DNA of 10,211 bases, from contig JBFMFR010000087.1 in the NCBI GenBank assembly GCA_040752025.1, positions 1 through 10,211 of the forward strand. The letters are read 5' to 3'. The position numbers and the translations under genes were made by a program. Of the stretch, positions 1 to 6,176 are shown piece after piece. Source of the DNA: JBFMFR01 sp040752025. Its GTDB lineage: Bacteria > Chloroflexota > Anaerolineae > Anaerolineales > UBA4823. Position 1 is the stretch's first letter, and each line of letters begins with the position of its first letter. The notes under the pieces were generated by a model. The model saw only the letters and a program-made list of their open reading frames with translations. It did not search any database and was not told the origin of the DNA.

Positions 1-99
1 GTGGACAACACAAGAGTTGTTATCCTTTCGTGTTCCAGCTCACTTCTTGGATCAATTGTCAACGATCAAACCCTTGTTTGCCTTGCCAGATGAAATCCA

Positions 100-1002
100 T
101 CAAGTCAAATGAGGGACAATACCCAAAAAAGCGCCAAAGAGAAAAATGATGCCGCTTAGATAGGCCCAGGCCAGGAAAGCGATAATGGCTGCCACTGAAC
201 CATAGACCAGGTTCGAGATGGAGATGTAAGTGGAAACGAAGAGCAAAAAGGCTTTCTTGGCAAGCTCCCAGAGCAGGCCGGCCCCAATCGCGCCGGGGAA
301 AATCTCGCGCCAGCCAGAAGCTCCATGCGGGAGCAGGATGTAGAGCAGCATGAATAAGGCCACATCCAGCAAGAAAGCCACTATTAAACTGATACTACCC
401 CCAATCGGAATGATCATGATTGAGTCGGGCAACCAGGTGCGCAGGTTGGCAATCAGGCTGCTGGCAAACGAGGCCAGGAAAAGAGCCGGGCCAACCAGGG
501 CCAGGACAAATAGTATTGCCAGCCCGCGCCGCTTCCAAACCGGGCGTCTGTATTGATTGCCCCAAATTTCATTCAGGGTTTGGGTAAGCGTGTAAAAGAT
601 TGTCGAGGCAGACCAGATCAGACCCACGAAAGCGAAACTGGTAATGGGTCCGCGCCTCCGGACGATTTCGTCAATATTTTGGCCCAACAACTGGCCCAGG
701 GCTGGCGCAATAAACTCTAGCTTTTGTACGATGAGTTGCTGGTCCATCAACAGGCCAAGGTTGAAGCTGGCAATGGAAACGCTCAAGAGGGCGAGGGGGA
801 ATAGAGAGAAGAGAGCAAAGTAGGCAATCGCGGCAGCCGTAATCGTTGAGTCGGGCTTTAAGGCTTGCTTCGCCGCGTCTGCCAACATCCATAACCAGCC
901 ATGTGTATACTCATTAAGCCTGTGCGAACTGTAGATTCCCTTCTGCCGTAGCCTCGTTATCGTTCTGGCCATTCTGGGGGTGATCATCGTTCGTCTCTTC
1001 AT
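100..1002 (-). CDS. YihY/BrkB family (UPF0761) inner-membrane protein
   Basis: This 300-residue integral membrane protein belongs to the YihY/virulence factor BrkB family. The family is widespread; its transport or envelope role is not firmly established. Family marks are the helix AAAIAYFALFSLFPLAL at about 56-72, the stretch WREIFPGAIGAGLLWE at 231-246, and the C-terminal YGS..AAIIAFLAWAYLSG segment at 267-284. Six hydrophobic segments can be drawn at about 54-82, 118-143, 160-184, 197-225, 234-259 and 267-296, after a basic N-terminus of about 50 residues. The ATG overlaps the stop of the upstream AI-2E gene by 4 bp, which points to translational coupling; no strong Shine-Dalgarno precedes it. 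A second ATG five codons later is possible. It is the last gene of the minus-strand row; no clear terminator is visible in bases 1-99. Confidence 0.9.
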   Translation of the reverse strand: MKRRTMITPRMARTITRLRQKGIYSSHRLNEYTHGWLWMLADAAKQALKPDSTITAAAIAYFALFSLFPLALLSVSIASFNLGLLMDQQLIVQKLEFIAPALGQLLGQNIDEIVRRRGPITSFAFVGLIWSASTIFYTLTQTLNEIWGNQYRRPVWKRRGLAILFVLALVGPALFLASFASSLIANLRTWLPDSIMIIPIGGSISLIVAFLLDVALFMLLYILLPHGASGWREIFPGAIGAGLLWELAKKAFLLFVSTYISISNLVYGSVAAIIAFLAWAYLSGIIFLFGAFLGIVPHLT

Positions 1003-2237
1003 GGTTTTGTGGATGCCAGTAGCTCACCTTCAGCGGTGGCAGGTTGGGGCGAGTGGAATGGCTCGGAAGGTTGCAGAATTGGTTCGGCTTTCTCTATCAA
1101 AAGGGTAAGCCGCTCCATGCTGCTGGTCACCAATAGCAGAGGTGGTTGTTCATCCATCGCCTTTATGGCGGCCCACAAGAGTGCTTGCCGCTCCTTGAGG
1201 TCTGAAACCTGGGCCGCCGCCCCGGAAACAGCGCGGTGGCTGACCAGGCGGCTCCACAGAATTTGGCACACAACGGATAAAGGCGGCGCTAAGAGCAGGC
1301 CGATAATGCCAAAAGCGTCTGCCAGGGCAATCAGCAGAATAATGGTCAGAATGGGGTTATCCCACCGGCGGTTGAAAAGGCGCGGCTTGACCCATATTCC
1401 CAGCGCAATCAAGACAATGAGTGTATAAAGGGTTGTAAACAAACTAAGCTGCACGCCGGTCAGCAGCCCAACCAAAAGCGGTGGAATTACGGCCAGGGCC
1501 GCCCCAACCACGGGAATCAGGCATGCCAGCGCGCCAGCCAACGCCAGGAGCGTCGGGTACGGGGAGCCGAGCAGCCAGTAACCCAGGCCTAATAGCAGCC
1601 CGGCCAGGAGGCTTTGGATGACCTGCCCGCGGATGTAAGCGCCGATGTCAGGCTCGACTGCGCGCCAAATACCACGCGCCTGTTTGCGCTGGCCAGATGG
1701 GAGCAGCGAGAGCCAGAGGCGTTCAAAATGAATTTGATTGATGCTCCAATAGATGCTCAACAATAATATGACGAGTACACCGCTCACAACGCCGCCGATG
1801 CCCTGTGTGAAGCCAAGGATAGCCGGCAGCACGAGCTGCCCCTGGTCGCCGGTAACTGCTTCGAAGAGCTTACTCGGCGGCGGCAGCCGCGCAACCAGCG
1901 CCTGTTGGAATGAACTGCCCTCCAACCATAGCGGCAGCTTCCACACATCCTGCACTGACACAGTTTGGGACAACTGTTGAATCGAATGGATAGCGGCCTC
2001 CCCGGTCAGGAATATCAAGAAGCCGAAACTGCCCAGGGCCGCCAAATACAGTAGAATCCAGGCCAGGCGCACCACGAGGCCTCGCCTGACCAGGCGGTTA
2101 ACCAATGGGCGCAGCGCGGCCGCCAGCGTTAGCGAGATCAGCACATAAACGGCAACAATACGGAACTGCCACAGCACCACCAGCCCCAGCAGCGTAGTCA
2201 TAACCGCCGTACCGAACTTTACCAGTTGCTTCGTCAT
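999..2237 (-). CDS. AI-2E family transporter (second of a tandem pair)
   Basis: This 412-residue polytopic membrane protein belongs to the AI-2E family transporters (TqsA/YdiK/PerM type). Members include a proposed autoinducer-2 exporter and Na+(Li+)/H+ antiporters, so the substrate cannot be read from the sequence. Visible marks: paired N-terminal helices at about 8-45 and 55-80, a soluble middle part at about 85-135, the segment AYIRGQ at 200-205 leading into a long hydrophobic region, the IPVVGA loop at 241-246, and the terminal helix region NPILTIILLIALADAFGIIG at 294-313 followed by LAPPL. Residues from about 335 to 412 form a non-membrane tail. The gene overlaps the preceding AI-2E gene by 4 bp and the following YihY gene by 4 bp; AGGTG precedes the ATG. 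It is clearly diverged from its neighbour paralogue, so this is not a recent duplication. Confidence 0.88.
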   Translation of the reverse strand: MTKQLVKFGTAVMTTLLGLVVLWQFRIVAVYVLISLTLAAALRPLVNRLVRRGLVVRLAWILLYLAALGSFGFLIFLTGEAAIHSIQQLSQTVSVQDVWKLPLWLEGSSFQQALVARLPPPSKLFEAVTGDQGQLVLPAILGFTQGIGGVVSGVLVILLLSIYWSINQIHFERLWLSLLPSGQRKQARGIWRAVEPDIGAYIRGQVIQSLLAGLLLGLGYWLLGSPYPTLLALAGALACLIPVVGAALAVIPPLLVGLLTGVQLSLFTTLYTLIVLIALGIWVKPRLFNRRWDNPILTIILLIALADAFGIIGLLLAPPLSVVCQILWSRLVSHRAVSGAAAQVSDLKERQALLWAAIKAMDEQPPLLLVTSSMERLTLLIEKAEPILQPSEPFHSPQPATAEGELLASTKP

Positions 2238-3514
2238 GGTGCACCTGGAGTAGGAACCTGCGCCAACAGAGCATCGAGGTCGGTTGTAATGGCTTCGATC
2301 TCATCCATCACCTGATCAATCTGCTTGACCTTCAGGGCCGAGCCCCCCTTCTTGAGCCGTGCTTGCTTGCGCAGGTCTTGGGCCAGGTCTTGCGCTTCAT
2401 AGCGCAGCCGGCTGGCATAATCGCGTCCCTTCGAGACCTCCGGATCCATCATCCCTGGATGAAAGACAAAGCGATCGAGTAAGATTTGCAGCATGGCCGC
2501 TGTGGGAATTGCCATCAGCGCGCCGGTAATGCCGAACAAAGAACTAAAGGCAAAAATCGCCAGCAGGGAAACGAACGGATTGACCCCCACCGCCTTACGC
2601 ATGACGCGCGGCACCAGCAGGCTGTTTTCCACCTGCTGGATCACAACCATAGCGACGATCACCCAGACCAGCCTGGAAGGTGCTATCGAAAGGGCAACCA
2701 GCGCGGCAGGAATAGCGCCAAGCAGCGGCCCAATCATTGGTACGGCCTCCAGCACGCCTGCCACGAGCGCCAGCACCAGGGCATTGGGTAAGCCGATGAT
2801 CAGATAGGCAACCAGCGCCATGACGCCGATGATCAGGCAAAGAACGGCTTGTCCGGCAATGAAGTAACCAACCTTAGTTTCCATGGACGCAATCAGTTCA
2901 CCAATGTTCTCGCGCTGGGCCTTTGGAACCAACAGCAACAAAGATTGAGTAGTTCGCGGCCCATCCAGCGTCCAGTGAAAGATCAATAGCAGAATAGCTA
3001 TGGCCATAAAGATAACCTTAGCCGCCACTGCTACGTAACCCAACGCCTGCCCGGCAGAAGCCAACATCTGCTGTCCCGTTTGCTGTTGTACCGGCAGCAG
3101 GCCTGGCAGTGTCGCCGGGAGGAACGCACCTAAGCGCAGGATCATTTGATTGGGATTATTAACCATCCACTGGCGCAGGCTTTGGTAGTAACCCGGCATT
3201 GCGGCAGCAATCGTTGTGCCTTGCTCGACAATCAACGGGAATAACAACAGCACAAAACCGATGAGCAGGGCGAGCAGCAGGAGGTAGACGAGAATGAGCC
3301 CCGCTATCCGGGGAAGGCCTCGCCGGTGCAACCAGTTTACGATTGGCCGGATCACCGTTCCCATCACGATGGCAATAAACAAGATGAAGACTACCTGATA
3401 AAACCGGTAAAGAAGCCAAAAGCCAAGGGCGACTAAAACGAGAACGAGAGTCGCCCACATGACGCGCTGGAATGTCCATTGATAGGGCGGTTGTGAAGGT
3501 GGATGGAGTGCCAT
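2234..3514 (-). CDS. AI-2E family transporter (first of a tandem pair)
   Basis: This 426-residue permease of the AI-2E family shows stronger family signatures than its downstream paralogue. It has GYFIAGQ at 216-222, EAVPMIGPLLGAIPA at 256-270 and ENSLLVPRVMRKAVGVNP at 296-313, then the final hydrophobic segment at about 314-345. The N-terminal helix pair lies at about 18-52 and 70-95, and the soluble insert at about 97-155. The C-terminal 65 residues are charged and probably helical or coiled coil (about 361-420), so a cytoplasmic oligomerisation or docking tail is likely. The start ATG has AGGAAAAGC in front of it. The stop TGA overlaps the ATG of the next gene. The 159-bp gap to the upstream csbD-like gene could hold an internal promoter, but I see no good -35/-10 pair there. 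The substrate is unknown. Confidence 0.92.
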   Translation of the reverse strand: MALHPPSQPPYQWTFQRVMWATLVLVLVALGFWLLYRFYQVVFILFIAIVMGTVIRPIVNWLHRRGLPRIAGLILVYLLLLALLIGFVLLLFPLIVEQGTTIAAAMPGYYQSLRQWMVNNPNQMILRLGAFLPATLPGLLPVQQQTGQQMLASAGQALGYVAVAAKVIFMAIAILLLIFHWTLDGPRTTQSLLLLVPKAQRENIGELIASMETKVGYFIAGQAVLCLIIGVMALVAYLIIGLPNALVLALVAGVLEAVPMIGPLLGAIPAALVALSIAPSRLVWVIVAMVVIQQVENSLLVPRVMRKAVGVNPFVSLLAIFAFSSLFGITGALMAIPTAAMLQILLDRFVFHPGMMDPEVSKGRDYASRLRYEAQDLAQDLRKQARLKKGGSALKVKQIDQVMDEIEAITTDLDALLAQVPTPGAP

Positions 3515-3673
3515 GCTTTTCCTGCTTGTTGTGAGTTTTTGAGATCCACGCGGCTATCTGCGCTTAAAAAAGCCTACTTCCCGCGTCCTTTCTCCAGCAA
3601 GAAGGGACTCGGGATCAGCCAGAGCACAAGCCTGACTTTCCACTCACTGCCAGGATAACGGCTTTCATAGGCC

Positions 3674-3895
3674 TCAGACTTTACCAGCAACCGCTTCTTT
3701 CACATCCTTGATGTGCTGGTTGAATTCCTCTTCGGCGTGCTGGCGGGTGTAGCCATACTTCTGCTGGAGCAAGCCGACGATTTGTTCGGCATTGCCGCCG
3801 GCTTGTTCCAGGTCATCGTCGGTGAGCTTGCCCCACCACTCTTTGACCTGGCCGCGCATTTCCTTCCACTTGCCTTCGAAAATATCCTTGTTCAT
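3674..3895 (-). CDS. CsbD family stress-response protein
   Basis: This 73-residue hydrophilic protein belongs to the CsbD family (PF05532). It is recognised by the opening MNKDIFEGKWKEMRGQVKEW, the WGKLTDDDLEQAGG core at about 21-34 and the following QIVGLLQQKYGYTRQHAEEE stretch. CsbD proteins are small, abundant and induced by general stress (sigmaB-controlled in Bacillus subtilis); the molecular function is not known. I chose the ATG at 3895 because a good Shine-Dalgarno (AGAGAGGA) lies about 8 bases before it and the family begins there; a longer frame upstream lacks family similarity. It sits inside a row of co-directional genes with the AI-2E/YihY genes behind it, and a 9-bp stem hairpin lies about 47 bp upstream of its start. 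Confidence 0.93.
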   Translation of the reverse strand: MNKDIFEGKWKEMRGQVKEWWGKLTDDDLEQAGGNAEQIVGLLQQKYGYTRQHAEEEFNQHIKDVKEAVAGKV

Positions 3896-3941
3896 AATAT
3901 GATCCTCTCTTAATCCTTTGGCATAGGCTGCCCCCTTTGTT

Positions 3942-3977
3942 AGACCGGCGTTCTGGGCAGCCGTAGTACGCCGGTCT
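3942..3977 (-). promoter_or_regulatory. Intergenic hairpin upstream of the csbD-like gene
   Basis: AGACCGGCG and CGCCGGTCT form a perfect 9-bp inverted repeat around an 18-base loop, 18 bp past the stop of the 101-aa gene and 46 bp before the CsbD start. On the minus strand the hairpin is followed by AACAAAGG, not by a T run, so it does not look like an intrinsic terminator for the genes that read through it. A processing or stability hairpin that uncouples CsbD expression from the upstream genes is my inference. Confidence 0.55.
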
Positions 3978-3995
3978 TTCACTCGCTCCTCAGAA

Positions 3996-4301
3996 TCAGT
4001 TGGGGCTCTGCGATAAAGTTGAGCTGAGAAGCACGGCATAACGCATGCCGTAGGAGTTGCTGATCACTACGGGAAGCCCATGTAACGCCGTGGAGAGATA
4101 ATCCAACACATCGGACGCAGCATAATCCTCCGGATGCTCCAGAGGGCTGACCTCCAGGACAACAAACAGCCAGACATGGCCTTGCTCGGTTTCGGTCAGA
4201 ACAAAGCGGCTGATGAAAGGTTTCAACCCACGTTCAGCCAGGATACCTGGAACTGCCTGGGCTACCTGACGGGCGGCTGGAAGGTAATGTTCAGCGCTCA
4301 T
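3996..4301 (-). CDS. Hypothetical 101-aa soluble protein
   Basis: I do not recognise this protein. It is a 101-residue soluble polypeptide with no signal peptide, membrane helix or cysteine. The N-terminal third looks helical (LPAARQVAQAVPGILAERGL), followed by alternating hydrophobic residues (FISRFVLTE, HVWLFVVLEV) that suggest beta strands. A second helix (SDVLDYLSTALHG) and a final strand (MRYAVLLSS) give an alpha-beta-beta-alpha-beta order, compatible with a small ferredoxin-like or similar fold; that is inference. The start is well supported: AAAGGA overlaps the stop codon of the lipoprotein gene upstream, and only 12 bp separate the two genes. It is very probably translated with the lipoprotein and may work with it. 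Confidence 0.75.
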   Translation of the reverse strand: MSAEHYLPAARQVAQAVPGILAERGLKPFISRFVLTETEQGHVWLFVVLEVSPLEHPEDYAASDVLDYLSTALHGLPVVISNSYGMRYAVLLSSTLSQSPN

Positions 4302-4313
4302 GGTTGTATCCTT

Positions 4314-5210
4314 TCAATCGGCGTGCAATTCCTGCTCGGCTTCGGTAATCCAATTGGAGATGGATGGCTCAGACGGGCCGACGATTTCCACCTGTGGCGT
4401 TCCATCACTCGAAAGTTGGCGCTGATTGGGATCCACGAATATCCCATCCGCCAGGGGCAAGGATCTATCGCTCTGGCGCGAGATGCTGCGCAGGCGCAGC
4501 TCCAGCGCCGGCATAAGCCGCTGGTAGGCCATCACACCGCCCACGATCAGCAGGAGAATGACCCCGACCAGCAGGATGATGATCAAAGGGGTAACGACAA
4601 ATTCTTCCCACCAGGCCCGCCGTTCGGCTTCCTTCCGTATTCTTAAGATGTCAGCCTGGAGGGCGGCCCACGGAGTGGCTGTCAACGGATAAGCCGTCAG
4701 GGTAGCATATGCCTGAGCGCTTTGTGTGCTCTGGATGTTCAGCAGTGCCTGGGCTTGCGCAGTCTGTGTGGCGTTCTGTATGTAGGCGGAATAAGTGGCC
4801 GTGGCTGCCTGGCCCTGGGCGATGGCCGTAGCATTCCAGGCCATCTGAGTTTGTACAGCGATAAACTGCTGCGTGGCAGCAGCCCGGGCCATGTTTTGGC
4901 TGACCTCGGTAGCCCGGACGGACAGATCCATCAACTGGCGCTGGTTATACTCCAATGTGGTCTGCGCCGCAGCTTTCGCGGCCTGATCCATGTTCAGGCT
5001 GACTACGGTGGCTTGATGAGACAGCTCCATCGCCTCTCTCTGGCCAGCAGCCAGTGTAGCCTGCGCGGCGGCATATACCCCTTCCTGGTTATAGGGTGAA
5101 GGGGTTCCAAACGGCTGCCCAGGTGTGGGTGAGATGGTGTCTTCACATGCCATGATTGCCAGAATCATCAGGGTTATTATCAACATCATCGAGATACGCC
5201 GTTTGTTCAT
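4314..5210 (-). CDS. Putative lipoprotein with A/T/Q-rich repeats and a C-proximal membrane helix
   Basis: This is a 298-residue membrane-anchored protein of unknown family. It starts with a short basic N-terminus, a hydrophobic stretch and a lipobox-like IMAC ending at Cys22, followed by Glu/Asp and a Pro/Thr/Ser-rich linker to about residue 42. That reads as a lipoprotein signal. Residues 47-112 are two 33-residue tandem repeats, and about 113-175 is rich in Ala, Thr and Gln. Both parts are probably helical. A basic patch (RIRKEAERR) at about 190-198 precedes a strong membrane helix at about 205-229, and a 69-residue polar tail ends the protein. If Cys22 is lipidated outside, the tail should lie in the cytoplasm. 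I chose the ATG at 5210 because AAAGG precedes it and the signal begins there. Its neighbours are a 54-aa gene 37 bp upstream and a 101-aa gene 12 bp downstream. Confidence 0.75.
   Translation of the reverse strand: MNKRRISMMLIITLMILAIMACEDTISPTPGQPFGTPSPYNQEGVYAAAQATLAAGQREAMELSHQATVVSLNMDQAAKAAAQTTLEYNQRQLMDLSVRATEVSQNMARAAATQQFIAVQTQMAWNATAIAQGQAATATYSAYIQNATQTAQAQALLNIQSTQSAQAYATLTAYPLTATPWAALQADILRIRKEAERRAWWEEFVVTPLIIILLVGVILLLIVGGVMAYQRLMPALELRLRSISRQSDRSLPLADGIFVDPNQRQLSSDGTPQVEIVGPSEPSISNWITEAEQELHAD
4875..5072 (-). repeat. Two in-frame tandem 33-residue repeats in the lipoprotein
   Basis: Residues 47-79 and 80-112 align without gaps at a period of exactly 33 residues, with about 19 identities of 33. 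Shared positions include AAAQ.TL, QR..M.LS..AT.VS and .NM..AA. The bases have diverged more than the protein pattern, so this is an old internal duplication and not a recent slippage product. The regular period and alanine-rich composition suggest an extended helical or coiled-coil rod outside the membrane. Confidence 0.75.
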
Positions 5211-5247
5211 CGTAAGCCTTTCTTGGCCTTCGCCATCTATCCGGCTT

Positions 5248-5412
5248 TCAGTCGTCTGGATGAAGGTATACACCCGCATCCATCAGATCCTGCTGCGTCA
5301 CGCTGAACAGGTTGGCCAGCCGGTTGATGAGGCTCCTGACTACCAGCAGCACAGCCCAAAAACGCTGGGGATGTTTACCATCTGAACCGAATGTGTTGGA
5401 ATGAATGTCCAT
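5248..5412 (-). CDS. Small 54-aa protein
   Basis: This short gene has a convincing ribosome site: CAGGAG lies 8 bases before the ATG at 5412. The product has 54 residues. A polar N-terminus (MDIHSNTFGSDGKHPQ) is followed by a hydrophobic or amphipathic segment (RFWAVLLVVRSLINRLANLF) at about 17-36, and then an acidic end that includes TQQDLMDAGVYLHPDD. The central part could be a membrane-surface helix or a short membrane span. I do not recognise the family. It lies between the 134-aa gene and the lipoprotein gene, reads the same way, and its stop is 37 bp before the lipoprotein ATG, so co-transcription is very likely. Confidence rests on the ribosome site, the position and the protein-like composition, not on homology. 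Confidence 0.65.
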   Translation of the reverse strand: MDIHSNTFGSDGKHPQRFWAVLLVVRSLINRLANLFSVTQQDLMDAGVYLHPDD

Positions 5413-5483
5413 TCTGTCTTCTCCTGGCAGGAAGCTTAGATGCTACGAGTTGGATCTAACGGTACAGTTCCTGGCGAGTTTCT

Positions 5484-5888
5484 TCATAGCAGTAATCCTT
5501 TCTCGATTTCTTTCTTATTGGAGTTCAAGGACCACTCGAAATGCACTTCTTGATTTGGCGGCAGGGGCGTTCGCTGGGCGAACTGCTCGTACCCGGCCAG
5601 GTTGATGCCGTGCAGTTCCTGCAACCGCTCCCGATACCAGACGTCAAACGGGAGAACCGAGGCGATGATCTGGCCCAGCGCCTGAGCTGCATCGGGGGCT
5701 TCCAGGGTAGTCACAGCCGTTGAACCAAAAACAGTTTCCACCAACGCCAGGCGTTCGCGCGTGATGCCCAGTCGCTGGCGCGAGGCTTCGTACATCTTTC
5801 GCCGAGAGCCAGATAACTCCTGGCAAAACCGCCGCCAGGCTTCCACCTTACCGGCCAGAATGGGGAATGTCAGAACAATACCAGACAT
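5484..5888 (-). CDS. Hypothetical 134-aa protein, possibly DUF6176/ABM-like
   Basis: This soluble protein of 134 residues has no signal or membrane helix. The order is strand (SGIVLTFPIL), GKVEAWRRFCQEL helix, a further helix up to about 38, then LGITRERLALVETVFGSTAVTTLEA (two strands), DAAQALGQIIAS helix and an FDVWYRERLQELHGI end. This pattern, with an opening strand, a GK.E.W helix and a late PFD.W..R motif, resembles the small ferredoxin-like proteins around DUF6176 and antibiotic-biosynthesis-monooxygenase-like folds. That match is from memory and is weak. The start at 5888 is preferred over one 14 codons upstream because AAAGAGG lies about 8 bases ahead of it. The TGA overlaps an ATG that opens only a 14-codon frame. 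It is the second gene of the minus-strand row, 48 bp after the 45-aa gene. Confidence 0.75.
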   Translation of the reverse strand: MSGIVLTFPILAGKVEAWRRFCQELSGSRRKMYEASRQRLGITRERLALVETVFGSTAVTTLEAPDAAQALGQIIASVLPFDVWYRERLQELHGINLAGYEQFAQRTPLPPNQEVHFEWSLNSNKKEIEKGLLL

Positions 5889-5936
5889 CGTGGGCCTCTT
5901 TATCTTTTCGTTATCATCGCTAACAAACAACCGGGC

Positions 5937-6074
5937 TTAGCTCTTCCCAGCGTCATCCTCGGGAGGTGTTGATTTGTCTGTCCGCCGCTTGTGTTGCGCT
6001 GCAACCATCCGGCTGGCAAACCAGCCGATAACGGCCCCACCAGTGAGCCATACAATGAAATTGATTAGATCCAC
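5937..6074 (-). CDS. Small 45-aa membrane protein, GTG start
   Basis: This is the first gene of the minus-strand row. The GTG at 6074 is chosen because AAAGGAG lies 7 bases before it, the best ribosome site of the row. The only ATG upstream in this frame is far away, at 6188, inside the divergent control region. The product has 45 residues: one membrane helix (about 4-24, INFIVWLTGGAVIGWFASRMV) and a charged tail (HKRRTDKSTPPEDDAGKS). The G.VIGW.AS pattern resembles the first helix of GlsB/YeaQ/YmgE (transglycosylase-associated) stress membrane proteins, but the second and third helices of that family are missing, so I call it only GlsB-like. A stress role would suit the CsbD gene downstream. 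Confidence 0.72.
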   Translation of the reverse strand: MDLINFIVWLTGGAVIGWFASRMVAAQHKRRTDKSTPPEDDAGKS

Positions 6075-6101
6075 TTGCTTTCTCCTTTCGCGGAATATAT
6101 A

Positions 6102-6130
6102 CTTACATTTACTTTCAATATTAGTATAAT
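6102..6130 (+). promoter_or_regulatory. Candidate promoter of the regulator gene
   Basis: A perfect TATAAT at 6125-6130 follows CTTACA (6102-6107, 4 of 6 match to TTGACA) at a 17-bp spacer. Transcription would begin near 6137, about 40 bases before the ATG, and a good AGGAG lies 8 bases before that ATG. The -10 box overlaps the opposite-strand TATACT of the divergent promoter, so the two could not be occupied together. The heptamer pair at 6139-6156 lies right at or after the start point, where bound protein would be expected to block this promoter; autorepression is inference. Confidence 0.5.
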
Positions 6131-6156
6131 AATAGAGAGTCTCAACAGCGTCACAA
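6123..6156 (-). promoter_or_regulatory. Candidate SARP-type promoter of the minus-strand gene row (copy A)
   Basis: Read on the minus strand: TTGTGAC (6156-6150), 4 bp, TTGAGAC (6145-6139), 10 bp, TATACT (6128-6123). The two heptamers agree at 6 of 7 positions and start 11 bp apart, so they lie on the same face of the helix. SARP proteins are known to bind heptameric direct repeats at 11-bp (or 22-bp) spacing just upstream of a -10 box in place of a normal -35. No -35 hexamer at 16-18 bp spacing fits here. Transcription would start near 6116 and leave a leader of about 40 bases before the GTG at 6074. Other -10-like boxes (TATTAT) lie 4 and 7 bp from the heptamer. The same arrangement recurs at 8738-8771. 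Confidence 0.6.
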
Positions 6157-6176
6157 GCAGTACCAGGAGCTATAAA

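Noticed and set aside
67..80. A 5-bp stem (CAAAC/GTTTG) after the YihY gene as a terminator.
   Set aside because: The stem is short and has no T run on the minus strand.
3565..3577. The GCTTAAAAAAGCC near-palindrome ahead of the first AI-2E gene as a terminator or operator.
   Set aside because: It has only four base pairs, and nothing else supports a function.
3574..3690. A 38-codon minus-strand frame after CsbD with a hydrophobic core (KVRLVLWLIPSPFLL).
   Set aside because: It would need a TTG start inside csbD with a poorly spaced ribosome site. The composition is suggestive but not enough to call a gene.
5443..5487. A 14-codon frame opened by an ATG overlapping the stop of the 134-aa gene, with AAAGGA upstream.
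   Set aside because: Too short to support as a gene. It may be a translated leader or a chance re-start site.
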